Source of the DNA: Anaerostipes sp. 992a
GTDB lineage: Bacteria; Bacillota; Clostridia; Lachnospirales; Lachnospiraceae
NCBI RefSeq assembly: GCF_001940245.1
Contig: NZ_MJIG01000004.1
Location: forward strand, 620,001-684,000
Length of the DNA: 64,000 nt
Direction: 5' to 3'
Positions within the stretch are counted from its first letter, which is position 1. Each line of letters opens with the position of its first letter. Made by a program: the position numbers and the translations under genes. The notes beneath the pieces were generated by a model, which worked only from the letters and a program-made list of their open reading frames with translations, searched no databases and was not told the origin of the DNA. This document shows positions 8,726 through 17,654 of this stretch, one piece after another.

Positions 8726-9487
8726 CTATCTGCTTTTCTTATATTGTTTTCCTGAAAAATCAATATAAAAATCACTTTTATATATCAGCTGGGATACAAG
8801 AACAAAATGATATCCTTTTTCTTTGATCCTATGAAGAATCTCCGGCAGTGCTTCTTTTGTATAAAGTGTACCCGTATGAAGGAGTAAAATCGCCCCCTCT
8901 GTCAGATTCTTATTGTCCACCGTCTGCGTGATCATGGCCTCCCTTCCGTATTCTTTCCAGTCTAAACTGTCCACCGACCACTGAATGGGCTCATATCCAT
9001 TCTCTCTTGCTGTAGTAATGACTGTATCATCATAATCTCCATAAGGTGGACGAAACAATTCCATATCCTTGCCTGTCAGCAACCGAACCTTCTCATGAAG
9101 ATCTCGAATCTCCTTTTTCTGCTCCTCCCTAGACAAGCTGGTCATATGCTTATGGTTATCTCCATGATTTCCAATTTCATGCCCCTCCCTGGCAATCTTT
9201 TTGGTATCCTCCGGGAATTTGGAGACCCATTCTCCTGTAAGAAAAAAAGTCGCTTTCACCTTCTCCTTCTTTAAGATATCCAGGATTTCATCCATATCTT
9301 CATTCCCCCACGCAACATCAAAGGTAAGAGCAACCGCCTTTTCTTTTGTATCCACACAGTATATAGGAAGGTTCTTATTCTCCTCCGGATCGATCACATG
9401 CACATTTTCCTTCCAGACCTGCCCAAAAAAATAAGATAATCCTAGCAAAAAAACAGCAAGGATTATCTTACAGATGATCTTCATCAT
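8726..9487 (-). CDS. Polysaccharide deacetylase, PdaB/YlxY-like
   Basis: A 253-residue NodB-fold deacetylase with a single N-terminal membrane anchor (about residues 3-22). Motifs in order are ALTFDVAWGNED (the second catalytic Asp of the usual FDDG is replaced by the AWGN form seen in the sporulation PdaB-like branch), HGDNHKHM, FRPPYGDYD and LLLHTG. Such proteins modify muramic acid or glycan in spore cortex or cell wall. AAAAGGAAG lies before the twin ATG at 9484-9487, so the earlier in-frame ATG at 9547 is not needed. The amidase gene just upstream in transcription suggests a small wall-remodelling group. Confidence 0.85.
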   Translation of the reverse strand: MMKIICKIILAVFLLGLSYFFGQVWKENVHVIDPEENKNLPIYCVDTKEKAVALTFDVAWGNEDMDEILDILKKEKVKATFFLTGEWVSKFPEDTKKIAREGHEIGNHGDNHKHMTSLSREEQKKEIRDLHEKVRLLTGKDMELFRPPYGDYDDTVITTARENGYEPIQWSVDSLDWKEYGREAMITQTVDNKNLTEGAILLLHTGTLYTKEALPEILHRIKEKGYHFVLVSQLIYKSDFYIDFSGKQYKKSR

Positions 9488-9581
9488 GGATTTTCTTCCT
9501 TTTCTTCTAATATATGCTTCTGATGGTAAAATAGAACCATATTCCACGGAGAAAAGAAGAACATAATCGTTTCCACAGCAT

Positions 9582-10337
9582 TTACCTAGATGTGATGATC
9601 AGCGTATCAAAGCCAGCCTGCTGAAGCTGACGCTCCAACTCCTGTGCTTTTGCATAGGAATCCGTATTACCCACCAGAACAGCATAATATTCTCCCTGTG
9701 ATACGATTTCCCCGTTAAAACCTTTTGAAATCGCCTGCATCAAAGCATACTGGGCATTGGAAAACATCCGGTAGAGTCCAATCTGCACCCGATAATTTCC
9801 TTTCCTCTCAAAATCCTGCTGCATGCTGATGATAGCATCTGCGATCTGTTCCGCAATCTGCCGAAACTGAGTATCATAGATGGCATTATCAGTATCCGTA
9901 TTGATAAAACCACTTTCTACCAGTACTGCCGGCATATTGGTCCTTCGAAGAACTACCAATCCCGGCCGTTCCTTCACTCCCAGATTCTGATAGCCTACTG
10001 TAGTCAGATTCTCATTGATTCTTCTCGCCAGTTCTGCCTTCTTGCCATTGTCATCATACACCAGTGTCTCCACACCAGAATATTGATTGGGAATTGGACT
10101 GGAATTACGATGAAGGGAGACGAATAAGTCCGCCCCTGACTGGTTTCCAATAGAAGCCTTCTCAAATGGGGTCTGAGTTTCGTCTCCCGTTCTGGTATAC
10201 ACAACCTGAATACCTGCATCTCTTAAAATCTCTCCAAGCTCTAATGCCAGGTTCAGATTATCTTCCGCCTCTTTTCTTCCATTGTATACTGCACCAGGAT
10301 CACTTCCACCGTGTCCTGCATCGATGACTACCTTCAT
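9582..10337 (-). CDS. N-acetylmuramoyl-L-alanine amidase with SPOR domain
   Basis: A 251-residue Amidase_3 family protein that cleaves the bond between MurNAc and L-Ala in peptidoglycan. Zinc-site elements are DAGHGG (His9), the Glu24 region, SLHRN and ESGF near residue 140. The C-terminal segment (about 180-250, starting YRVQIGLYRMFSNA) looks like a SPOR peptidoglycan-binding domain. No signal peptide is visible, as in some CwlD-like enzymes, so its route out of the cytoplasm is unclear. AAGGAGG precedes the start. Confidence 0.88.
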   Translation of the reverse strand: MKVVIDAGHGGSDPGAVYNGRKEAEDNLNLALELGEILRDAGIQVVYTRTGDETQTPFEKASIGNQSGADLFVSLHRNSSPIPNQYSGVETLVYDDNGKKAELARRINENLTTVGYQNLGVKERPGLVVLRRTNMPAVLVESGFINTDTDNAIYDTQFRQIAEQIADAIISMQQDFERKGNYRVQIGLYRMFSNAQYALMQAISKGFNGEIVSQGEYYAVLVGNTDSYAKAQELERQLQQAGFDTLIITSR

Positions 10338-10408
10338 AGGAATAAAGCCTCCTTGACCTTCTCCTTACATTATATGAAGGAACCATTCATTTGTGCCATT
10401 CATTCCTG

Positions 10409-10753
10409 TTACAGGATCGCATCTATTCCCTCTTCCTTGGTACGAATCTTAATAGCATTGCGAATCTCATAGCTAAAGATCTTACCATCTCCCGGATCTC
10501 CGGTAAATGCCGCCTCACAGATGGCATCCATGACCTTCTTTTCCCATTCCTCCGAAGATACTACGATCTCAAACTTAATTTTCGGCTGCATCTGAACATC
10601 TACTTCCATTCCTCGAACGATTTCCTTATAACCTCGTTGAGTACCATATCCCATGACCTGTGAAACCGTAAGCCCATTTACTTCAATTTTATGCAGTGCT
10701 TCTTTGACATCTTCAAACTTTTCTTCTCTGATTATTGCATCTATCTTGATCAT
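10409..10753 (-). CDS. glnK: PII-family regulator linked to amtB
   Basis: A 114-residue PII protein in the standard amtB-glnK arrangement, 26 bp after amtB. It should dock on AmtB and block ammonium uptake when nitrogen is sufficient. Gln39 is kept (GYGTQRGY) and the C-terminal signature GDGKIFSYEI is present. The T-loop reads RGMEVDVQM, so residue 51 is Val and not Tyr. Like the other PII in this window it cannot be uridylylated at that site. The two PII copies differ clearly, suggesting separate partners. Confidence 0.94.
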   Translation of the reverse strand: MIKIDAIIREEKFEDVKEALHKIEVNGLTVSQVMGYGTQRGYKEIVRGMEVDVQMQPKIKFEIVVSSEEWEKKVMDAICEAAFTGDPGDGKIFSYEIRNAIKIRTKEEGIDAIL

Positions 10754-10779
10754 CCTAATTTTCCTCCTCTTACTGTATT

Positions 10780-12021
10780 CTACTGATCCAGACCATTAAA
10801 GCAAGGATATGCACTTTCTCCATGCTGAGAAATGTCCAGGCCAAGCTGTTCCTCTCTCACATCCACACGGAGAGGGGAGAATACTTTTACAATAGCAACG
10901 CAGATCAAAGTTCCTGCAATCGCAATGGCAATGGTCACAATAATTCCTATAATCTGGGCCAGGAACAAATGATAATCACCAAAAATCAATCCATCCCAAC
11001 GGGCAACATCGTTAATGGAGCTCTGTGTGAAAATTCCGGTTGCAATACCACCCCAGATACCACCAATTCCATGACAGCCAAATGCATCAAGTGCATCATC
11101 AATTTTCAATTTTTTCTTAATAAAAATAACTCCATAGTAACAGATTGGACTTACCAGTGCTCCAATGATAAAGGCAGCCCAGATTGGTACAAATCCAGCA
11201 CCAGGTGTAATGGCTACCAAACCAACGACCAGGCCGGTAGATGCTCCCACTAAAGTAGCCTTTCCTTCTTTTACCACATCCAAAAGCATCCAGGATAACA
11301 ACGCTGATGCTGCAGAAATGGCAGATGTCATAAACGCATGTGCTGCCAGTCCATTTGCTCCGAGTGCGCTTCCCGCATTAAAGCCAAACCAGCCAAACCA
11401 CAACATGGATGCTCCTAATACGACAAATGGAATATTATGAATGCGGTATGTAGTATGTTCATATCCCCTTCGTCTTCCGAGAATTACTGCTAAAACTACT
11501 GCGCTGATACCAGAACTGATATGTACCACATCCCCTCCGGCAAAATCTACAGAGCCAATGGCAGCTAAGAAACCTCCTTCTCCCCATACCATATGGGCCA
11601 GCGGATAATACACGATAATTGACCAAAGAGCAACAAAAAGAAATAAAGCTTTAAATCTCATACGACCTACTAAAGATCCGGTAATCAATGCTGGTGTGAT
11701 CATCGCAAACATCATCTGAAAAGCACAAAATACCAGATGTGGAATATTGTCTGCATAAGGTCCTGCTTCCATACCTACGCCATTTAATCCCAGCCATCTG
11801 AAATCCCCAATAATTCCTCCATGGTTTCCCCCAAATGACAAAGAATATCCAAACAAAGCCCACATGACAACGGAAATCCCCATAATTGCCACACACGCCA
11901 TCATCGTGTTACATACATTCTTTCTTCTTACTAATCCTCCATAGAAAAATGCCAGACCCGGTGTCATAAAAAACACCAGAGCGGCTGAAATTATCATAAA
12001 AGCGGTATCTCCTGTATTCAT
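10780..12021 (-). CDS. amtB: Ammonium transporter
   Basis: A 413-residue Amt-family channel with the expected run of membrane segments. The twin-histidine pore is visible in GGDVVHISSG and AFGCHGIGGIWGG. The N-terminal FFMTPGLAFFYGGLVRRKNV block is typical. It imports ammonium when external supply is low and is shut by its PII partner, encoded next. A terminator-like hairpin lies in its leader, suggesting control by antitermination. Start is set by AGGGAGGAATTGAT. Confidence 0.96.
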   Translation of the reverse strand: MNTGDTAFMIISAALVFFMTPGLAFFYGGLVRRKNVCNTMMACVAIMGISVVMWALFGYSLSFGGNHGGIIGDFRWLGLNGVGMEAGPYADNIPHLVFCAFQMMFAMITPALITGSLVGRMRFKALFLFVALWSIIVYYPLAHMVWGEGGFLAAIGSVDFAGGDVVHISSGISAVVLAVILGRRRGYEHTTYRIHNIPFVVLGASMLWFGWFGFNAGSALGANGLAAHAFMTSAISAASALLSWMLLDVVKEGKATLVGASTGLVVGLVAITPGAGFVPIWAAFIIGALVSPICYYGVIFIKKKLKIDDALDAFGCHGIGGIWGGIATGIFTQSSINDVARWDGLIFGDYHLFLAQIIGIIVTIAIAIAGTLICVAIVKVFSPLRVDVREEQLGLDISQHGESAYPCFNGLDQ

Positions 12022-12091
12022 ATCAATTCCTCCCTTTCAGCTTTTCTTATACTTTTGTAAATGAATATAGTAAAGTCTTTCTAGAAAGCAA

Positions 12092-12139
12092 AAAGGTGCT
12101 TAAAATACGCTTTTTTTCCTGCGTATTTTAAACACCTTT
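12092..12139 (-). terminator. Attenuator hairpin in the amtB leader
   Basis: A near-perfect inverted repeat at 12093-12110/12121-12138 (GGTGTTTAAAATACGC against GCGTATTTTAAGCACC) is followed on the minus strand by TTTTTGCTTTC. It lies between the amtB promoter and start codon. A small hairpin at 12130-12143 (stem GAAC/GTTT, hexaloop AAAGGT) overlaps its first arm and would exclude it. Confidence 0.7.
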
Positions 12140-12152
12140 GTTCACTGCCATG

Positions 12153-12181
12153 AGTCTACCACACTTTAACACATTAGACAA
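12153..12181 (-). promoter_or_regulatory. Promoter of amtB-glnK
   Basis: TTGTCT (12176-12181) and TAGACT (12153-12158) are 17 bp apart on the minus strand, upstream of the attenuator. The box sequences and spacer start resemble those of the other PII promoter at 687-715. A second candidate start lies after the hairpin (TTTACT-17-TATAAG), so this assignment is tentative. Confidence 0.45.
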
Positions 12182-12265
12182 GTAGAATTTTTAATTTTTT
12201 TAACTTTTTCTTTTCTTCTCTTTATTAAAAGAATAGCAAATCATGCAAAAACTTATGATTATTTC

Positions 12266-12294
12266 TTGACAATTTTTGCACTTTTTCGTACAGT
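12266..12294 (+). promoter_or_regulatory. Promoter of the 12,328 membrane-protein gene
   Basis: TTGACA (12266-12271) and TACAGT (12289-12294) are spaced 17 bp, about 34 bases before the start codon. Confidence 0.5.
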
Positions 12295-12327
12295 GAGAAT
12301 AAAATAAGACAATATTGGAGGCTTTCT

Positions 12328-13056
12328 ATGTATCATCGCTATGGGGTACGTTTTCTTGGGCGTACCATCCTTTTTATCATCACTACTTATTTGCTCCTCG
12401 TTCACCCCCAACAACTGGACTATGTCAATCAATTTGGATTTTCCGACGGTTTTCAGTTTGTAGATTTTCTTTGGATCATCCTCATGGCGGGTCTGATCGC
12501 AGATTTTTTTCCAAGAAAGCATATCAGCATCGGCTCCGAAAAACAGTTTGCCAGATGCTATGAGCCCACCGGCCGTAATCCTATAGAACTAAAAGGACTC
12601 ATCAAAGAAGCTAATCTGCGTGCTTTCTTTATGCTTCTAACCTGGCTCATCCCCAATCTGATCATTGGATTTTTATATAAAAGCCATGTTCTTTTTACCA
12701 AAGAATGGCTGTTGTGGTTTTGTATGCTCTATTTTGTAGGAGATTTAGTCTGTGTATTATTCTTCTGTCCATTCCAGTACTTTATTTTGAAAAATCGCTG
12801 CTGCGCCACCTGTCGGGTATTTAAATGGGATTCCCTGATGACCTTCACTCCGCTCTTTTTTATTGACAGCCGATTTGGAAGCAGCTTGATCCTCGTATCT
12901 GCGATCCTTGGATTTCTTTGGGAATATCGCTATTATAAATATCCCGAACGCTTTTTTGAACAGACCAACAAAGCCCTACGCTGCAGCCAATGTACGACTC
13001 ACATGTGCAGAACTAAATTTCAGAAATTCAAACCACCAAAAAACCGAATATTTTAA
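12328..13056 (+). CDS. Integral membrane protein with cysteine clusters, unknown function
   Basis: A 242-residue protein I cannot assign to a named family. About five hydrophobic segments are visible (roughly residues 8-26, 46-58, 96-116, 126-155 and 186-204). Two cysteine groups stand out: CCATC near residue 156 and CSQC..HMC near residues 222-230. Both follow a hydrophobic segment and could bind metal or form disulfides. Start is supported by TTGGAGG. It is monocistronic, with its own promoter and a terminator just downstream. Confidence 0.78.
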   Translation: MYHRYGVRFLGRTILFIITTYLLLVHPQQLDYVNQFGFSDGFQFVDFLWIILMAGLIADFFPRKHISIGSEKQFARCYEPTGRNPIELKGLIKEANLRAFFMLLTWLIPNLIIGFLYKSHVLFTKEWLLWFCMLYFVGDLVCVLFFCPFQYFILKNRCCATCRVFKWDSLMTFTPLFFIDSRFGSSLILVSAILGFLWEYRYYKYPERFFEQTNKALRCSQCTTHMCRTKFQKFKPPKNRIF

Positions 13057-13058
13057 TT

Positions 13059-13092
13059 TTCCGTCGAAGATTTCCTTCGGCGGAATTTTTTT
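13059..13092 (+). terminator. Terminator after the 12,328 gene
   Basis: TTCCGTCGAAG (13059-13069) and CTTCGGCGGAA (13075-13085) form a stem with one mismatch, followed by seven T. Confidence 0.85.
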
Positions 13093-13093
13093 C

Positions 13094-13167
13094 TTGACAC
13101 AATTCTCACACGATGTATAATAAGCTTTGGAGTTTAGTTTTGCTAAACAAATTGTTTATTTTAACAA
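13094..13167 (+). promoter_or_regulatory. Promoter and operator of the polyamine operon
   Basis: TTGACA (13094-13099) and an extended TG-TATAAT (13116-13121) are 16 bp apart. Downstream lie two inverted repeats: GTTTAG-N5-CTAAAC (13132-13148) and TTGTT-N6-AACAA (13152-13167). They fall between the start point and the regulator gene and are plausible binding sites for that XRE-cupin protein. Confidence 0.72.
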
Positions 13168-13189
13168 AACACAGGAAAGAGAGTTTTTT

Positions 13190-13723
13190 ATGAAAATCGG
13201 ACATAAAATAAAAGAACTTCGCGTTATGAACGGACTGACCCAAAGTGAGCTAGCAGACCGCAGTGAGTTGACGAAAGGATTTATTTCTCAGGTAGAACGA
13301 GACCTGACTTCCCCTTCCATCGCCACTCTGGTTGACATTCTGCAGGTTTTAGGAACCTCCTTAGGCGACTTTTTTCAAGAAGATGTACCGGAACAGATTG
13401 TCTTTAAGAAAGACGACTACTTTGAGAAAACAGATGCGGAATACCACAATAAGATAGAATGGATCATTCCAAATGCTCAGAAGAATGAGATGGAACCCAT
13501 CCGACTTACGCTAGAGCCCGGTGGCTCCACCATTCCAGATACCCCGCATGAAGGAGAAGAGTTCGGATACGTCATCTCCGGATCCATTACCATCACCATC
13601 GGTAAACATCAATATCGTGCGAAAAAAGGCGAATCCTTTTATTATATTCCGGATAAGACCCATTATATTACTTCCAAATCAGGAGCTGTCATCATATGGG
13701 TAACCTCACCGCCAAGTTTTTAG
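13190..13723 (+). CDS. XRE-cupin regulator of polyamine uptake (PuuR-like)
   Basis: A 177-residue regulator with an N-terminal XRE helix-turn-helix (about residues 1-60, including LTQSELADRSELTKGFISQ) and a C-terminal cupin domain (about 105-175, including PHEGEEFGYVISG). The cupin probably senses a small ligand; PuuR-type proteins sense putrescine. The frame is open back to 13127, but that part lies in the operator region. The start at 13190 follows AGGAAAGAG and begins with MKIGHKIKELR. It leads the potABCD operon and likely represses it. Confidence 0.9.
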   Translation: MKIGHKIKELRVMNGLTQSELADRSELTKGFISQVERDLTSPSIATLVDILQVLGTSLGDFFQEDVPEQIVFKKDDYFEKTDAEYHNKIEWIIPNAQKNEMEPIRLTLEPGGSTIPDTPHEGEEFGYVISGSITITIGKHQYRAKKGESFYYIPDKTHYITSKSGAVIIWVTSPPSF

Positions 13724-13744
13724 TGGAAAGGAGTTTATGATTTC

Positions 13745-14791
13745 ATGAATAAGAAAATTATCGAATTAAAGAATATTACCAAGACCTTTGAACATCATCA
13801 GGTGCTAAAAGGCATTGATCTGACTATATATGAGAACGAATTTCTCACCCTCTTAGGTCCCAGTGGCTGTGGAAAAACAACGATTCTGCGCATTATCGGT
13901 GGCTTTGAAGAAGCCGATAGCGGCAGCGTGATCTTTGAAGGCACTGATATGTCAAAACTTCCACCTTATAAGCGTGAAGTTAATACAGTTTTTCAAAAGT
14001 ATGCCCTGTTTCCATTTATGAGTGTCTTTGAAAATGTAGCATTCGGCCTTTCTTTAAAAAAGATGGATAAAAAAGTCATCCAAGAAAAAGTGGAGCATAT
14101 GCTGCACCTGGTAGGTCTTAGGGGTTTTGAAAAACGTAACATTAACCAGTTGTCTGGCGGACAGCAGCAACGAGTTGCCATTGCCCGGGCACTAGTCAAC
14201 GAACCAAAAGTCCTGCTGCTTGATGAACCTCTTGGAGCACTGGATGCAAAGCTTCGAAAGGAAATGCAGGTAGAATTAAAGAAGATTCAAAAAGAAGTGG
14301 GAATCACCTTTATCTTCGTCACCCATGATCAGGAAGAAGCCCTCTCCATGTCCGATACTGTAGTGGTCATGAACGAAGGCATCATCCAACAGATCGGAAG
14401 TCCCATCGATATTTATAACGAACCAAAGAACCGTTTTGTGGCTCAGTTTATTGGAGAATCCAATATTGTTCCGGCAATTATGAAAGAAGATTTTCTTGTT
14501 TCATTTGACGATCAGGACTTTAAGTGCGTCGATCATGGATTTCTTTCCAATGAAGACGTAGAGGTGGTACTTCGTCCAGAGGATTTGATCCTAAGCAAGC
14601 CTGAATATGGTCAGCTGACTGGCACTGTTACTTCCATCACCTTCAAAGGCGTTCATTATGAAATTATCGTAAATAGCCACCATCGGGATTATAAGGTGCA
14701 GACGACTCATTATTACGAAGTCGGAACCGAAGTTGGAATGTCCGTGATTCCAGATAATATTCATGTTATGCATAAGATGAAGGAGGCATAG
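13745..14791 (+). CDS. potA: Spermidine/putrescine ABC transporter ATPase
   Basis: A 348-residue ABC ATPase. Walker A GPSGCGKT is at residues 38-45, followed by signature LSGGQQQR and Walker B LLLDEP. The C-terminal extension is a TOBE-like domain with VVLRPEDL. It hydrolyses ATP to power polyamine import together with the two permeases and lipoprotein encoded downstream. Confidence 0.95.
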   Translation: MNKKIIELKNITKTFEHHQVLKGIDLTIYENEFLTLLGPSGCGKTTILRIIGGFEEADSGSVIFEGTDMSKLPPYKREVNTVFQKYALFPFMSVFENVAFGLSLKKMDKKVIQEKVEHMLHLVGLRGFEKRNINQLSGGQQQRVAIARALVNEPKVLLLDEPLGALDAKLRKEMQVELKKIQKEVGITFIFVTHDQEEALSMSDTVVVMNEGIIQQIGSPIDIYNEPKNRFVAQFIGESNIVPAIMKEDFLVSFDDQDFKCVDHGFLSNEDVEVVLRPEDLILSKPEYGQLTGTVTSITFKGVHYEIIVNSHHRDYKVQTTHYYEVGTEVGMSVIPDNIHVMHKMKEA

Positions 14792-14794
14792 CAG

Positions 14795-15616
14795 ATGAAA
14801 CATTTTAAACATATGACCGGACCTTATATTTTATGGTCCGCCGCTTTTATCGTAATTCCTTTTTTGTTGATCATACTATATGCCTTTACAGATGGAGGAT
14901 TATCTCTTATGGACGCTTCCTTTTCACTGGACAGCTTCCAGGAAATCATCGATCCTCTGTATGTCACCGTATTCAGCCGTTCCTTTCAGGTTGGTCTGAT
15001 TACCACTGCCCTCTGTTTTCTGCTGGGTTATCCGATGGCATATATGATCACCAAATTTGACGAAAAAGTACAGCCGATCCTGATCCTTTTTACCACGATT
15101 CCTATGTGGATCAACCTGCTTTTACGTACTTATGCATGGATCAGTATTTTATCCGATAACGGTATTTTTAATATGCTGCTTGGTAAGCTTGGCCTCGCTC
15201 CTGTTTCCATTATGTATACGGGAATTTCCGTGAACATCGGTCTGGTCTGTAACTTTTTGCCCTTTATGATCCTGCCGATCTACACATCGTTAAGCAAAAT
15301 GGATCCGGCACTTTTAGAAGCCGCCTATGACTTAGGAGCCAATAAGCTTCAGGCCTTTACCCGGGTGGTATTCAAGTACTCCCTGCCAGGCGTGCTAAAC
15401 GGAGTCATTCTGACCTTTTTAATGGCAATTTCCGCCTTCGTCATTCCAAAGCTTTTGGGAGGTGGCCAATATACGTTACTCGGAAACCTGATTGAAAACC
15501 AATTTATCTCTGTAGGAAACTGGAATTTTGGAAGTGCAATCTCCTTTATTCTTGCGGTTGTAATCCTGTTTACCATTTCCTTCCTAAAGAGAATAGACCC
15601 TGATGATGAGGACTAA
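14795..15616 (+). CDS. potB: Spermidine/putrescine ABC permease, PotB type
   Basis: A 273-residue permease with six predicted membrane segments and the EAA coupling loop EAAYDLGANKLQAFTRVVF, which contacts PotA. It starts 3 bp after potA. The 3' end almost touches potC. Confidence 0.94.
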   Translation: MKHFKHMTGPYILWSAAFIVIPFLLIILYAFTDGGLSLMDASFSLDSFQEIIDPLYVTVFSRSFQVGLITTALCFLLGYPMAYMITKFDEKVQPILILFTTIPMWINLLLRTYAWISILSDNGIFNMLLGKLGLAPVSIMYTGISVNIGLVCNFLPFMILPIYTSLSKMDPALLEAAYDLGANKLQAFTRVVFKYSLPGVLNGVILTFLMAISAFVIPKLLGGGQYTLLGNLIENQFISVGNWNFGSAISFILAVVILFTISFLKRIDPDDED

Positions 15617-15620
15617 TATT

Positions 15621-16436
15621 ATGAAAAAGTTATCAACTTCAAAAATATTTTATTGTATTTATATTGGCATCATCTTCGCATTTTTCTACCTGCCCATAGC
15701 AGTGACTATGTTCTTTTCTTTTAACAGTTCCAAGTCACTGACTCACTTTACCGGGTTTTCCATGCGTTGGTATGTCAATCTGATTTCAGACAATGAGATT
15801 ATGGCGGCGGTTTCCGTTTCCATATCCATTGCTATTTTTGCCACGATCATTGCCACAATTTTAGGGACCATTACTTCTATTGGCCTTTCCAAGTGCAAAA
15901 AAATCGTACGGGAACTCCTGCTCAATGTAAACAATGTACCCATCATGAATCCAGAAATCGTAACCGCCATTGGCTTTATGATCCTGTTCTCTTCCCTTCG
16001 GATTTCCAAAGGCTATATGACCATGCTTCTGGCCCATATTGCCTTTTGTACGCCTTATGTCATTACAAGCGTTTATCCAAAAGTGAAGACTCTGGATCCC
16101 AATCTGGTGGATGCTGCCTTAGATCTTGGAGCAACGCCATTTCAGGCTCTTTATAAAGTGCTTTTGCCTATGCTGAAGGAAGGAATTTTTGCCGGTGCTT
16201 TGCTGGCATTTACCATGTCATTTGATGACTTTGTAATTTCTTACTTTGTAACCGGGAATGGGGTTTCTAATATCTCCATTATCGTTTATAATATGACTAA
16301 GCGTACCAATCCTACCATCAATGCATTGTCAACGATCGTGATTTCCATCATCTTTTTGACTATGCTGGTCGTAAAGATTGTACCCTACATTGTTCGAAAG
16401 AGAAGAAAGGAAACTTTACATGAAAAAATTAGTTAG
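15621..16436 (+). CDS. potC: Spermidine/putrescine ABC permease, PotC type
   Basis: A 271-residue inner permease with about six membrane segments and an EAA-like loop (DAALDLGATPFQALYKVLL). The frame extends back to 15603, overlapping potB, but the ATG at 15621 has GAGG upstream and gives the usual N-terminus. The 3' end overlaps potD by 17 bases, a tight translational coupling. Confidence 0.93.
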   Translation: MKKLSTSKIFYCIYIGIIFAFFYLPIAVTMFFSFNSSKSLTHFTGFSMRWYVNLISDNEIMAAVSVSISIAIFATIIATILGTITSIGLSKCKKIVRELLLNVNNVPIMNPEIVTAIGFMILFSSLRISKGYMTMLLAHIAFCTPYVITSVYPKVKTLDPNLVDAALDLGATPFQALYKVLLPMLKEGIFAGALLAFTMSFDDFVISYFVTGNGVSNISIIVYNMTKRTNPTINALSTIVISIIFLTMLVVKIVPYIVRKRRKETLHEKIS

Positions 16437-17475
16437 TGTTTTACTCATTGCCGTCATGGTCCTCAGCCTCGGTCTTACTGGCTGCGGGAAAAAGGACAAG
16501 GAAAAGCCTGTTCTAAAGATTTTCAATGCAGGGGAATATATTGATAAATCCCTGCTGACCGAGTTTGAAAAAGCCTATAACTGTAGGATCATCTATGAGA
16601 CCTTTGATTCCAACGAATCCATGTATACAAAGATCCGTACCGGAGAAACCTATGATATTCTCGTTCCATCTGATTATATGATCGAGCGACTGATCAAAGA
16701 AGACTATCTGGCAAAGATTGACTGGAATCAGATTTCCAACAAGGAGAACTTAAACCCGGATGTTATGGGCCAGAAGTTTGATCCGGATAATGAATATTCC
16801 GTCCCGTATTTTTATGGAACCGTAGGAATCCTATATAACAAGAAAGTAGTAGATAAAGCAGATCTGGCCGATGGATGGAACCTTCTTCGAAACAAAAAAT
16901 ACAAAGGGGATATCTATATGTACGATTCCGAACGTGATTCCTTCATGGTAGCCTTAAAAGCCCTTGGCTATTCCATGAATACATCCAATAAGACTAAGAT
17001 CCAGAAGGCTTACCGGTGGCTTGTGAAGCAGCGGGATACCATGGATGTAGTATATGTAACCGACGACGTCATCGATAATATGATCTCCGGTAACAAATCC
17101 ATCGCTGTTGTGTATTCCGGCGATGGCGCCCTAATCATGAGTGAGAATGAAGATATGGACTTCTTCGAACCGGAAGAAGGTACCAACATGTGGACAGACT
17201 GTATGGTCATCACCAAATCCTGTAAGAATACGGAACTGGCCCATGAATTCATTAACTTCATGTGTGATGTGGACAATGCCTACTTAAACTCTCAGGAAGT
17301 TGGATACAGCTCTGCCGTCCAGCCAGCTTTTGAAATGATGAGAGATAATGATTTTAAGGGCATCGATGCCTTCATTCCAAGAACTGGTCATGATAAAGAT
17401 CAAGTTTTCCGTTATCAGAAGAATACACTTCGGAAATACTATTCTGAGCTTTGGACAAAAGTAAAAGCGTATTAA
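16420..17475 (+). CDS. potD: Spermidine/putrescine-binding lipoprotein
   Basis: A 351-residue extracellular polyamine-binding protein. The lipoprotein signal ends in the lipobox LTGC (Cys at about residue 22), so the mature protein is lipid-anchored outside the membrane. Typical PotD segments are FNAGEYID, YDILVPSDYMI and VPYFYGTVGILYNK. The start follows AAAGGAAAC. It is the last gene of the operon and is followed by a strong terminator. Confidence 0.94.
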   Translation: MKKLVSVLLIAVMVLSLGLTGCGKKDKEKPVLKIFNAGEYIDKSLLTEFEKAYNCRIIYETFDSNESMYTKIRTGETYDILVPSDYMIERLIKEDYLAKIDWNQISNKENLNPDVMGQKFDPDNEYSVPYFYGTVGILYNKKVVDKADLADGWNLLRNKKYKGDIYMYDSERDSFMVALKALGYSMNTSNKTKIQKAYRWLVKQRDTMDVVYVTDDVIDNMISGNKSIAVVYSGDGALIMSENEDMDFFEPEEGTNMWTDCMVITKSCKNTELAHEFINFMCDVDNAYLNSQEVGYSSAVQPAFEMMRDNDFKGIDAFIPRTGHDKDQVFRYQKNTLRKYYSELWTKVKAY

Positions 17476-17482
17476 TAAACGG

Positions 17483-17519
17483 AAAGCCAGCTATGTTGTT
17501 TTCACATAGCTGGCTTTTT
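17483..17519 (+). terminator. Terminator of the pot operon
   Basis: AAAGCCAGCTATGT (17483-17496) and ACATAGCTGGCTTT (17504-17517) form a perfect 14-bp stem ending in a T tract. The following 130 bases up to the convergent J-domain gene show no further structure. Confidence 0.92.
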
Positions 17520-17654
17520 ATCTCCACTCGATCGAAAAAATTCCCACCTGCAATAGCAATGTTACCACTGATTTTTTTTACACAAAGTGAATGAGTATTA
17601 TCTATAGAATATTCATAAAGATTTTTCTTCTATTCATCAAATCCTATTCAAACT

